Source: Gnetum montanum (lineage: Eukaryota > Streptophyta > Gnetopsida > Gnetales > Gnetaceae). Taken from it: a DNA stretch of 64,000 bases. The notes beneath the pieces were generated by a model. That model was given only the letters and a program-made list of their open reading frames with translations, was not told the DNA's origin and did not search any database. This document shows positions 12,501 through 23,200 of this stretch, piece after piece; positions within the stretch are counted from its first letter, which is position 1, and each line of letters begins with the position of its first letter. The DNA is taken from contig MNCI01009437.1 of assembly GCA_015680685.1 (NCBI GenBank), forward strand, positions 69,258 to 133,257. The letters are read 5' to 3'. Made by a program: the position numbers and the translations under genes.

Positions 12501-13045
12501 AGTGGCATAGCATAATAGCAATAAGAATATTACAGTCTTAACAACGTAGATGAAATGGAATTCATAGTGCCTCATTGTCCCAATCCTACAGCATACAATA
12601 TCTCATGCTGCACTATGCCAAACGTGTGTCACACTATCACAAAAACTTGGCAAACAAACAAACCCCCCCAAGAGCAACATGCTATGTTGAGCATATGCTA
12701 CGTTGCCCAGAACTGTTGAAACCCCTACGATGATGTAGTAATCATTTTTAACAATGGCAGTAGAGCGGTACTACATCCAACCATAGTGTAACACCCATAC
12801 ACTATGTAATGGCCAAAATGGCAAACAAAATTGATGGCAATAGTTGCAAAAATGACGATGGTAATGGCAATGACAATCTAATCTGATACATCACCTAATG
12901 GAAGAAAAGATAGCATAGTGACTTACTGAGTAGATAGAACCTCCTCTTGCATCTCAACGCGTGCCTTGGAGAGGTGTCCTAGGGTCTCCTTCACCTTGTC
13001 TACCTTGGCAAGTCCCTTATGCTTACGTTCGTCCTTGCGCATCAT
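9590..13045 (-). pseudogene. Antisense accessory gene of element B (NIF-like, multi-exon), truncated
   Basis: Runs opposite to B's pol. Exon 1 13045-12927 (119 nt; ATG then RKDERKHKGLAKVDKVKETL; donor GTAAGT). Exon 2 11972-11523 (450 nt): LKPILIILELVGVL, VWFQES, MIVWSHL, MPEYRCYLLYNTLYV and CFQNPHGIVY, a pattern like plant FCP1/NIF-type phosphatase domains. The usual DxN/DxD aspartates are absent. Exon 3 11435-11161 (275 nt). The following intron is GTATGTTG...TATTGCAG. Exon 4 starts at 11054 (VTVVTSGHNDTN, KINDQIFVDLFGV). An acidic exon near 9860-9597 has LQLDAGEFDRLLDSF. Element A interrupts it at 9590. Splice phases keep one frame through exons 1-4. Stops occur in exons 2 and 4. Function unknown; a non-catalytic role is inferred. 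Confidence 0.7.
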
Positions 13046-13181
13046 TGCTATGCTTACGAATCGATCGTACCAACTGCTACGCTACACTTGTTTACTCTAT
13101 TTCTCTATGACTGCACTACAATCTGAGTATGGGATCTGGGCTTTGACAATGAAAATGACAAGTTTACCAGGGGTAATCCCT

Positions 13182-13189
13182 TATTTATA
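13182..13189 (-). promoter_or_regulatory. TATA box of B's antisense gene
   Basis: Minus strand reads AACTATAAATAAGGG about 140 bp before the exon-1 ATG. Equivalent boxes with alignable flanks (GTAAACTTGTCATTTTCAT downstream) occur in G at 48513 and H at 61008. Confidence 0.6.
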
Positions 13190-13319
13190 GTTGATGCAAT
13201 AAAAAAATTTTCATTTTTGTATCCTAAGTAATGCGGGACTCCCTTGCAGCGTAGCCCTACTATAGTGAAATCTCATTGCAGCGTAGCACTCATTGGTAGC
13301 ATAGTAAGTGGGCCCATCA

Positions 13320-13440
13320 AATATTACACCATGGTCTGCTAAGACCTTAAACTAGCAATTCTAATTTATAGAATATTACATGGAATGTTAACCTACAGTG
13401 TAGCCTAATGATGGTCTGCTAAGACCTTAAATTGGCAACT
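13320..13440 (+). repeat. Boundary array before pol, element B
   Basis: Two clear copies of GGTCTGCTAAGACCTTAAA followed by CTAGCAA or TTGGCAA, separated by about 90 bp. Same core as the array after pol. Confidence 0.6.
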
Positions 13441-13537
13441 TGCAAACTTTACATAGTAGTTGACAACTATTTCTTGTTGCACTGTTTCTTTACAAACATT
13501 CATTACATGTTGTTGTTACAAATAGGTATCACTTGAC

Positions 13538-16500
13538 TTGGTATTTTTTCTTATTATGGTAGGTTTAGCAAAAATGACCATGCATGCTGATCTTTGTTCA
13601 CTTTTAACCTTAATAGGCCCTCATGGAAGGCTCACAAGACGCCTAAACTTAGAATCAATAGACTGGGAATTATCTACTGACAACATCATAGTGTCCTTGG
13701 AAACATCCCTAGATTGGCCCAGACATCTGGTCCAAGCCTTAGACCTAGAGGCCATGGATGTGACTGAGGATCCTCTTATTGAAACACTTGTAACTATATC
13801 TATGGGGAAATGAAGACATTAAAAGTTAGCTCCCTCCTAGATCCACAAATGCAAAAAGACATATCTAGGGTTCTCCAAGATAATGTTAAAGTGTTTGTGT
13901 GGTCCTATGATGACATGCCAAGCCTAGACCCATGGCATCAGTTAACAACTACTTTCATGACCCCTTGGGAAACCTTTTATTACACCATTATGTCTTTTGG
14001 ACTCAAAAACGTCAAAGCAACCTATCAACAAGCCATGACGTACATTTTTAGCGACTACCTCTTGGAGAAATTAAATGATTATGTGGATGATATAGCAGTC
14101 AAGTCTAAGGAAGCTATTGATCATCCCAATGATCTAGATGTTGTCCTCAAACACTGTCACAAGCATGACTTGTGTCTCAACCCAAGGAAATGTGTTTTCA
14201 GAGTTAAAAGTAGATGCATGCTAGGGATTGTAGTGTTGGAGGTAGGGAAATGAGTGGACCCTAACAAGGTAACGACCATCATCAACTTAGCACTACCTAC
14301 CTACCTTAAAGAGTTGCATGGGTAGCAACGCAGAGTACAGTTTATCTAGAGGTTTATCGCAAAGTTAATGGATAAATTACACCCCATGCAACACTTACTT
14401 AAAAAGGGGATCAACTTTGAGTGGACAGAACAATGTCAACAAGTCTTCAATAACCTAAAGAAAGAGCTTTTGCACCTTCCAACTATTTACCCACCACAGA
14501 GGGATAAGCCTTTCTACATCTACCTTGCCACCTTAGACACATCTATTGTAGCATTGTTATGTCAGAAGAAATATGACAACTTTGAAATCCCAGTTTATTA
14601 TCTGAGCCATGCACTAAGAGCTTATGAGGTAAAGTATAATGAAGTAGAAAGAAATTGTCTCACCCTAGTGTTTGCACTAAAAACATGGAGACATTACCTC
14701 TTCCACAAAAAAATTAACATCATATGCAAGAGTAACATACTTTGGGCTATCACAAACAATTTATACGAGTGCAGTAGGATAGCCCGATGGAAAGCTATAA
14801 TGGTGAAATTCTATTTGCATTATGTTACCCAATCATTGACAAAGGGACAAGCAACAACCTTACCCATAAATGATCAGGTAATGATAAATCCAGAGTTCCC
14901 TAATGAACATGTCAACAACATCAATCCTGTGCCATTACACTTCGAAGCTACTTTTCATTTCAACGGCACCTCAACTATGTGAGGTGGTAGTGCTGCTTCC
15001 GTCATTACATTACCCTCTGGGGATATTTGATCTTTTTCTTACCACTTTACATTCCTTTATATGAACAACTTAGCTAAGTATAAAGTACTCCCTAGGGGCC
15101 TCTTAGTAGCCTGAGAACTAAAGATTCAACATTTCGAAGTCTGAGGTGATTCCCAACTCATTGTCAACCAGATTACCAAAGTTTATGCTTGTAAAGCTTC
15201 ACACTTATAGCCTTATTGCAATTTCGCCAAGAGTTTGCTGAAATAGTTTACAACAATAGACATCCAACATGTGCCTCACAACAAGAACATCATAGTAGAT
15301 GCACTAGCCACATTAGCATTGAATGTACCACCGCACCTATTTGCAACTTTACCTGCTTTGACAATAGAATGCACAGATCCTATTACTCAAGTGGTACACA
15401 TCGCATCTATGAGTACAACTAATATTCAAGAGTGGTACGCTAACATGAAAGCTTACCTTCAACATGGTGAACCCCCACATGGCTTAACATCTACCGAAAA
15501 GGATGCAATCTGAAAATGAGCATGGTAGTATGTCCTTGTAGGAGATAACACTTTATGCAAACACTCCTTTGATGGGATATTACTAACTTGAGTTGGTGGG
15601 GAAGAAGCACAAAAAATTGTTAACGAATTCCATGAAGGATTGTGTGGAGGACACATAGCCCGTAGGGCTATGGCAACAAAAATTAGATGCCTAGGGTACT
15701 ACTGGCCTCACATCAAACGAGATTGCCTTGCCAAAGGTAGGACATGTGATGTATGTCAACACCATGCAAATCTTATACACATGTCACCTACTGAATTACA
15801 TCCTATGCAAATCACATGGTCATTCCAATGATGGGGACTAGACATCAAAGGACCCATCATGCCAAAGTCTTCCATAGGACATAGCTTCATCATCACTGCC
15901 ACCGAGTACCTCACAAAGTGGGTGGAGGCTATTTCCCTAAGGAAAACTACATCTTAACAGGTTTGCCACTTTATCCTAGACAACATAGTAACAAGGTTTG
16001 GTCTTCCCATGACTATTGTAATAGACAACGGGCCACAGCTTATTAGCGCAGAAACCAAAACCTTTTGTGACAACCTTAGCATCAAGCACTTATTTTCATC
16101 GCCATACTACCCACAGGAAAACAATTAGGCAGAGGAAACAAAAAATGCCATCATCAACTTGCTCAAAATGATGCTTAGTAGTAGGCTACCACATGATCTA
16201 CATGGCATGAGAAAATCCTCTACTTGTTGTAGGCTTACCGCATGATGTGCAGAATGGCTACAGGTAAAAATCCTTACAGCCTTGTTTACGAATCTAAAGT
16301 GGTGTTACCTCTTAAATTGTAGGTACCATTGCTTCAAATGATCCTTTCAAGCATCATGAATGAGGTCCAAAACAATGAGTCAAGGATCATTGACCTTGAC
16401 TTCATAGAGTAGGAGCATGTCCAAACACTTGATCGCATTGAATGGTACCAGGACAAGTAGTGGCAAAACCACCATTGCAATCTACATCAACAACTGATCA

Positions 16501-16682
16501 AAAAAGGGGACTTAGTTCTCAAGGTTGTTCATGAACATGTAAACAAGTTCTCAGCAAATTAGGAAGGCCCATTCATAGTCACAAAAGCCTATGAGAATGG
16601 GGCCTTCAAGCTGGCTGATATTGATGGCAATGAGTTTGCAAATCCCATGAACCACTTGTACCTCAAGCCATACTATGTCTGA
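13538..16682 (+). pseudogene. Element B pol (RT, RNase H, aRNase H, integrase), defective
   Basis: Copies the RNA into DNA and integrates it. The start region (LTRRLNLESID, DVTEDPLIETL) is followed after a frame change near 13810 by the RT. About 115-120 residues of RT are missing: the sequence jumps from MPSLDP (13920) to HQLTTTFMTPW (13938), removing the first catalytic Asp motif. YVDD is present at 14080-14091. RNase H is at 14500-14750 and aRNase H at about 14940-15240 (FHFNG, DSQLIVNQI). The integrase zinc motif (GGHIARRAMATKIR, CDVCQ) is at 15640-15770. Core motifs are GLDIKG, IDNGPQ and AEETKN. Many stops, mostly TAG/TGA, plus frameshifts after about 16200. The natural end is LYLKPYYV and stop at 16682. 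Confidence 0.85.
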
Positions 16683-16689
16683 TACAAAG

Positions 16690-17010
16690 CAAGGTAAGCA
16701 CCATAGTCTACGATGATGTAAAACTAGCAAAGAACGTCTACTACAACATAAAACTGGCATAGATATTCCACTATGATTATAAACTAGCATAGTACATCTA
16801 CTATGACATTAAACTAGCACAACACATCTTTGGGCCATGACATAAAATTAGCATCCACAATACTATCCACTATGACCTTAAACTAGCCATCCACCATTTG
16901 CTACGATGATAAACAAGCATAGCGATTTGCTAGGATCTTAAACTAGCACATCGGTCTACTGGCACCTTAAAATAGCACATTTAATAGTCTACCAAGACTT
17001 TAAACAGGGT
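16690..17010 (+). repeat. Boundary array after pol, element B
   Basis: About nine units of 30-40 bp with the core CTACRAYVWTAAACTAGCAYA, e.g. 16700-16735, 16760-16800 and 16930-16960. Confidence 0.75.
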
Positions 17011-17399
17011 TCGTGGTGTAAAGCTTCCCAATGCACATGTGACTTTTGTAAGAAAGTGAGCATGCACCTTTCCAAATTCCCTTGACAATACGAGGTAGGG
17101 CATTGTAGTTCCAGAATGTAGTTCATGATGCCAAGAAAAAATCCTATGGAACATATGAAATGCCATTTCTCCTAGCATCTTGCTGATCCTCCAGAGATGT
17201 CTTTCAACATCTTGCTGACCTTCCAAAGATACCTTTGTCACAGCTCATTATCTTGGTAGTAGCTTCAATTATTAGCTTTTGTTGCTAAAGCCCCAACAGT
17301 ATTGTGGCCCAGCTACAATGCTGCCATCCTCTAGCCCCCACCATCACCATAGTGAAAAATGTGTTCAACTATTGAGCTTCTTGCCTCACAACTGAACTA
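17011..17399. other. Element B 3' region without recognised gene
   Basis: Aligns loosely with 47700-47950 in G and 55900-56160 in H (words ATCTTGCTGA, CATATG, TGCAACGTCCC on the other strand). It probably belongs to the second antisense transcript. I see no independent feature. Confidence 0.4.
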
Positions 17400-18060
17400 C
17401 ATTATGTTTACCTTGGGTAGGAAATCCTGAGCACTTGCATCACCACCAATCCTAGCCTTTTTAGTGCCAACCTCTCTGGAAGGTGGTAGTCAGAAGCCAA
17501 GTTGGCCTTCCTACATTGGACATCATGCAACTTTGATAGCATCTAAAGTAGGTAGGAATTTTCCCTCACTTCATTTGATGGTTGTTTCTTCTAGTTTTCT
17601 CTCTATTGTGTTTGCAGGATATAGGCCAAGGTGGCGTCGTTCAAAGATGCATTTCACCAGGAGAGCAGGACATTACATAGTTCCAAATTGATCACTTATA
17701 CTAGCTTAGCTACTTGGGAGTGCACATCCTACCCTCCCTTTTAACCCTCTTGACCTCGTTTCTTATACTCACAGTNATCAAGGAGGAAATACCTGTCTAG
17801 CAACAATAAGGTTGTTTGCAAGTGTACATGGTTAAACAACAAAAGAAAAGCACAAAAGCATAAAAGAGTAGAAGAGCTCAAGAAAAAAAGGTTCCTAAAA
17901 AATAAATGGCACCACAACTTCTTCAAAATGATCATCTCTAAGTATCCCAAGAAGAGGTCAAAAGCCAGCAAACAAAGATTCCTAGGCACACCAACTCCCT
18001 CATAAGCACTCTGATGAGGGATCATGCTATGTTACATCTTTTCCTTTCCAAAACCTATCC
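17400..18060 (-). pseudogene. Second antisense gene of element B
   Basis: Homologous by eye to the plus-strand segments 46780-47580 (G) and 55040-55860 (H). Minus-strand blocks: LLAFDLFLGYLEMIILKKLWCHLFF at 17970-17900, a T-rich intron, and near 17560-17400 a block ending LERLALKRLGLVV with a donor GGTAAACA. The middle exon is missing and a single N at 17776 marks the deletion point. No family recognised. Confidence 0.45.
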
Positions 18061-18185
18061 CATCAAGTCCATCCTTTTCCCCTTTCCCTACATGACTATC
18101 TCAATACTCCCAAGCATAGCAAAGCAACATCTGAGCGACCACTAGAGAGTGATGTTGGCATCTTATTCTTCATGGTGTTTCATAT

Positions 18186-18239
18186 TCTTTGTCGATGTCT
18201 CTTGGGTAGGTCCTCCAGAGGTCAACAAAGAGGAGCCAT
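18186..18239 (+). other. Inverted repeat and polypurine tract before LTR B
   Basis: Arms TTCTTTGTCGATGTCT and AGAGGTCAACAAAGAG flank a loop of about 17 bases. The right arm runs into the polypurine tract (AACAAAGAGGAGCC) that primes plus-strand DNA synthesis, directly before LTR base TG at 18240. The same arrangement precedes LTR D, and, in reverse, LTRs G and H. Confidence 0.7.
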
Positions 18240-18368
18240 TGAAACGCTTCGGTAGAGTCTTGGAATTTGGGCAAGGAGTTCCATAAGTGCAGCTTCATGA
18301 TCAGTTGTCAGGATAGTGTAGACATTGAGGATAGATTGTACAATCCAGCAAGTTTTCTATTTCCTGGA
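18240..18368 (+). mobile_element. 3' LTR of element B, first 129 bp
   Basis: Starts TGAAACGCTTCGGTAGAG right after the polypurine tract. Aligns with the first part of LTR G read on its own strand (TAGAGTCTTGAAACTTAGGC and GTTTTCTA). Ends at the CTGGA target site of element C and resumes at 36336. Confidence 0.85.
18364..18368 (+). repeat. Target-site duplication CTGGA, left of element C
   Basis: CTGGA immediately before the TG of LTR C. The identical five bases follow the CA of LTR D at 36331-36335. Five bases is the usual Ty3/gypsy length. Confidence 0.9.
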
Positions 18369-18504
18369 TGAAACACCACAAAATTTTGGGCTTAGCACTT
18401 GTCAAACACCAAGTAGATCCTTGGGACCCATAGACGACCATAGCTACATCGGGTGTCACACTTGGCAATTTCAGAGATCCAATGCTTAATTTTCACTAAG
18501 TATC

Positions 18505-18960
18505 TAGTTCCAGCATATACGCCTAGCATATACGTCCAAATGTACATTTCTAACGTATACGCTCAAACCCTCAGTGTACACGCCTAGCGTGTACGCTCAA
18601 AGCCATAGCATATACACCCAGCGTATACAACCAGCGTAGACGACCAGCGTACATGCCTCATATGTACACTCAGCAGATACAACAGATGCAGACATTTGGC
18701 ATGAAACATCCAAAGACGGCATGAAAACAACACTATAGAGTGAGATTTGGCACAAGGCAGCAACCTTTAGCGTATACGCCCAATACACCAACGTATACGC
18801 CCAGCGTATACGCTCAGCATCTATTAGTGTATACGCCAGCAGCAATGACATCTATGCCCAAGTTCGCATCCACCCAGCACCTCCAGTGTATATGCCCAAC
18901 GTATACGCCCATAGTCTACGCCCGCTACAGACAACGTATATGCCCAGCGTATACTCCCGG
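18505..18960. repeat. GCGTATACGC palindrome cluster in U3 of LTR C
   Basis: Copies 15-35 bp apart, many perfect (e.g. 18770-18779), others with one or two transitions such as GCATATACGC or GTGTACACGC. A weaker cluster lies in the leader and another in intron 1 of the antisense gene of the same element. Confidence 0.85.
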
Positions 18961-19054
18961 CAAATGTAACATATTGTACGCTTGTAAATTTTACGCCCTT
19001 GCACCCGGTCAACACGCCATGTGTCGCCCCACCTAAGTCTACCATCAAAACCTG

Positions 19055-19061
19055 TATAAAA
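19055..19061 (+). promoter_or_regulatory. TATA box of LTR C
   Basis: CCTGTATAAAACCCC, identical in context in LTR D (35753-35759). Drives the sense genomic RNA, with a start expected about 30 bases downstream. Confidence 0.65.
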
Positions 19062-19634
19062 CCCCAAACTTTGAAGAAATCCTGATGGTTGGAAAATTCC
19101 CAGAGCACACCAGAGAGCAGAGAGGTTGTGAACCAGAGCTCCAAACCTCTTATGCTGGACAACTCTGTATGCCAAGGATACTGTCTCTATGCCGTGCTTA
19201 CAGTGAACCAGCCGCAATCCTCCCTGCACCCACCGGGGCTTTCGTCCACCTTGTGTTCCATTCACAACTGTGTTAGACCAGTGCATTGTACTTTCATTCT
19301 GTAATACCATTGTTACATTTTCTTCCCATGATCGTTCATAGTTTGCATACTTTGTTTACGTCTATTTACATTTTTGCTTTGTTTGCATCATTTATATTGT
19401 TTACGATCTGTTTACACCCGTTACACCGTTTACGTATAACCCAGCGTATAGCACTTCGGTGTACGCTTGGGGAAATCCTTGTCTGATCTACGTGCGGACC
19501 ACCCAAGGTACTCTAGCTTCGTGCATTCCAGCTCGCCCTCAGGCGAAGGCAGGGTCTTTTGTGCTCGCCCTGTGATTCCCACGGTCTCTGTTTCCTTCTA
19601 GCCAAAGACCCATAATTTTAGGTGGTACAGAAAT

Positions 19635-19653
19635 TGGTGATAGAAGGAGGGCC
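19635..19653 (+). promoter_or_regulatory. Primer-binding site, element C
   Basis: TGGTGATAGAAGGAGGGCC five bases after the LTR end. Matches element A's site at 18 of 19 bases. The tRNA is unassigned. Confidence 0.65.
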
Positions 19654-20225
19654 TCCGTCTAAAACCTTACGTTCACACTCCCCAGCATCTACGTTGATCA
19701 GTGCCCTTCGCTAATCCATTCAAAACTTTCTCTACAAGTCTTCCAGCGTCTATGCTATCAAGTCCACGTGGACTCTGTCCAGAGACCCCAGCGTTTACAC
19801 TGCCACACGTACGCTACACGTTTCACGCCAAAGATTTTCCTTACGCCATACACAACTGATAAAGTTTACACTGCACATTCTTACACCAGAGGTTTTATTT
19901 ACACTCCACGATTCTATTCACGCTATTCTCCTTACGCTGCACACGAGTTCATGCTACTGTTCATTTATATCACTCTGCACGCTGCACATTGACACTGTAT
20001 ACGCTACTCAGCTTATACGCTGCTCTACTTACTCTGTGGATTTTATCTACGCCGCTTTCCAGTTTGCACTGCAGTCTGTACGCTGCAATCCTGTTTTACG
20101 CTGCACTCCTTACACTGTATACGCTATCTACGCTGACGTTATACGCTGAACATTGAAGCGTATACGGTGCACTTTGCCACCTAGTTTACACTATACTAAG
20201 TATACTAATTTTTCTCCTCTACCCT
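19654..20225 (+). other. Element C leader
   Basis: About 570 bp rich in TACGCT/AGCGTA words, a looser continuation of the GCGTATACGC motif (e.g. 20000-20165). No convincing coding frame. A pyrimidine-rich run ending CCTCAACAG at about 20241, just before the gag ATG, looks like a splice acceptor, so a spliced leader is possible. Confidence 0.5.
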
Positions 20226-23200
20226 GTGTCATACCCTCAACAGGTCATCATGAACCCTGTAAACACCACCGCTGCAACCGCTCAAGTAACCGACGTCGTG
20301 GGCATCATGGTTGTCCAACAGCCCACGGCACAACCCACAGCGGGGCCCCGTTGGTCCCTAAGGTTGCAAGGAAGGGACCCAACCTCCAACATTATAACAC
20401 AAGACCAGTATAACTTCATATGTATGAAGATACAAGCTGGCCTGACAGTAGATCAAGCCGAAATGGAGGTGAAGAGGCAGTACGAACTCTTCTACAGGGG
20501 GGATGCGAGCTCATCCCAACTCCATACAATGTAATCCCTGTTCTAGAATAGTACTCAGATCTCGTCATACAACTCCTCCTACAAAGGAGCCAGTCGTTGG
20601 ATCGTCTTGCAGTAGACCTTCAACTGGAAAAGGAGGATGAGTTCGCGGCCCAATCAGAACACGAGGACTCCTATCATACCCTCAGCCCACAAAACCACAT
20701 CAATCCTATGTTTCATCTAGGCGCAGGAGAGGTCGTGCCCCTCCAACACCTCAGTTTCACCCAAGCTCAAATACCCCCACCAGACACATCAACATTAGTT
20801 CAAGTCCCTCCTCCGAACGACCAGCAATTCAACACTCTCCCCCTCACCATCATCCCAGCTGCAGCTTCTGGTCCATCCTCACAAGCACCAGCCCCGCACA
20901 ATAATATGGGAGCAACTTTCACGCCTCGAGTGATAGTGATGCCACATGTGATACCAGAATCCATGTCCACCCACTACATCCCCCACATCCAAACGCATGG
21001 AGCCCCCTCGACCACCGTAACCCAATAGGGAGTCCCTCAACAAAATGTAGCTGGGCAATGGACAGTGAGGGGTACGCTATCACATCAACCCTCTCACCAC
21101 CACGTGCCACCCCATACGACTCCACCAACCAGCATTGCCCAGGTACAACCCCAACCACAGTAACAACAGTCTTTCCTCTATAACGTGTCATCCTTAGTGC
21201 CACCCATTGTAAACATCCCATAAGCACAACCGCTAGCCGTGCAGCTTTCGGCCTTTCAACCCACCATCCAATAGTATAACCTGTACAATATACCACAACC
21301 TCAAGTTGCCTTATCACCTAGTGCCCAGGACTGGGCAGATGCCAAAAAACTGATGCAAGAATTAACTGACGAGGTAAAGCACCTCAAAACAGCTGCTGAC
21401 GGAGGGCTGAAGGTAGTGGACTTCTACCATGATGACCCCATCAGTCCTTCTGTCCTGCCTCTAACCTTGCCCAAGGGCATTTCTTTACCAACACTAACTA
21501 AGTATAATGGGGAGACGGACCCTAATGCACACCTCATAACGTTTAGGTTAGAATGCGCGTTACTCTAGGCATGGCCCCATGCCATCTTGCGAGTGTTCCC
21601 TATGTCCCTTGTCGAGAGAGCACTCGATTGGTACCGGGCCTTGCCAAGGAACTTTATATTCTCCTTGGAAGAGTTGCTACATCAGTTCATGACTCGGTTC
21701 AAGTATAACTTGAAACCTGAGGTGACACTGGATAGCCTCATACAGGTTAAATAAGAACAGCTTGAACCTGTACAGAAATTCATTCAGAGGTGGAGTGTCG
21801 CTCTTAACGAGCTACATAAGCTAATTCCCTAGACATATCTACTCACAATTCTGAAAGGGGCTGTTAATGACTTCTTTAAATGCAAGTTGTATTATCTTAA
21901 CGTGCATAACCTTAACCAAGCTTTTGTACAAACCAAAAACATAGAAGAGGCGGCTCAGAACAGCCACTACCCTGCATACCTAGCCTTTAAAAATCAACAC
22001 ACTAAAAAAGATAAAGAGAAGGCTAAGGCAACTATAGCGGCAATAGCGGGAACACAACAACAAAACAAACCGCTAGTAACCCCTACTAACTATAATAAAC
22101 CTACTCCCACAACCACACCGGAATCATCATCGCAGAACCCAACAACGTACTGTACGCAAAATTTCGAGAGGAAAGAACCCTCTCAATATACGCCTTTGCC
22201 AATGAAGCCATCCCAGCTCTTCGATCAGCTCCTGAAGGCTAGGTTGATGAAACATAAATAGTTATCCCCTGCGGCCATCCAGAGACATGACCGGTTCTAT
22301 CAACTCGTTCACAACCCAAGCTTAACAACACCGGATGAGCCTCTAGTGCCCAAAGGTTTAAGAGTGGTTCGCTTTTGCGATTATCACCAACGCAATGGGC
22401 ACGGTATGGATTATTGTTTTACCTTGAAGCAGGATATACAACGAATGATCAACGAAGGCCAAATCACCTTTGATGAGACCAACCTGGTCCAACCATAGAA
22501 TCAGGCTATAGGGGTGTATAAAGACCCTCTGAACACCAAAGAGACGTCGTATGTTATCAATACAATCTACCTTGATGATGATTCCAAGAAACCCAACATT
22601 AACACCGTCTATCCTGAGTGTAAACAAAAAACACCTAACAAGTTGTTCATAGTTCGTGTTCCTCTCACTACGTCCACACCCATACCCCAACCGCCATGTG
22701 CCTTGCAATGGCCATATGTAGTTCAAGTTCCTCCAACTATATCAACACCTAACGCCATGACATGCGACAAACCATACGTGGTGCGTGTCCTGCCTGTCAT
22801 TCCCTCGAATGCATCCACCCCTTCTACTCAGCTTGCCCCTTTCGTAATCCGAGTACCACCAGCAGTTGCAACAGTGGAGGTCCAACCTCCACCGAAACCA
22901 ACCCCATATGTCGTTAGGATACTCAAAAATCCTAATGGTTACTAAGCCTCCACCTCACAAATGCAAGGCAAACCCAGCCCCTACATTATTAGGGTACCTG
23001 GCCAGCCTTCTGCTCAACCACATCCGACTATCCAACCGCAACCTCGCCTGCCTCCATATATGGTGCGAATCCTAGGGCAACTCGAAGCTCTGAGACCAGC
23101 TCCACCTCCACACCACATGCGAGAATGCTTAGCAGATAGGCTTACACGTGAACGTGTGGAGAATGAACACCAACGGTTAGCTCTGGGGCCACCTAAGCCC

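Larger units (their letters stand above)
18369..19629 (+). mobile_element. 5' LTR of element C (1261 bp)
   Basis: TG...CA ends. U3 holds at least fifteen copies of a GCGTATACGC-like palindrome between 18510 and 18960. TATA box TATAAAA at 19055-19061. The part after the TATA box is the presumed R and U5 region. ORFs on the minus strand through the palindrome array are repeat artefacts. Confidence 0.95.

Noticed and set aside
18597-19310. Long minus-strand frames through LTR C (also 35337-35783)
   Set aside because: They run through the GCGTATACGC palindrome array, which reads as a repeating peptide in several frames on both strands. Regulatory repeat, not a gene.
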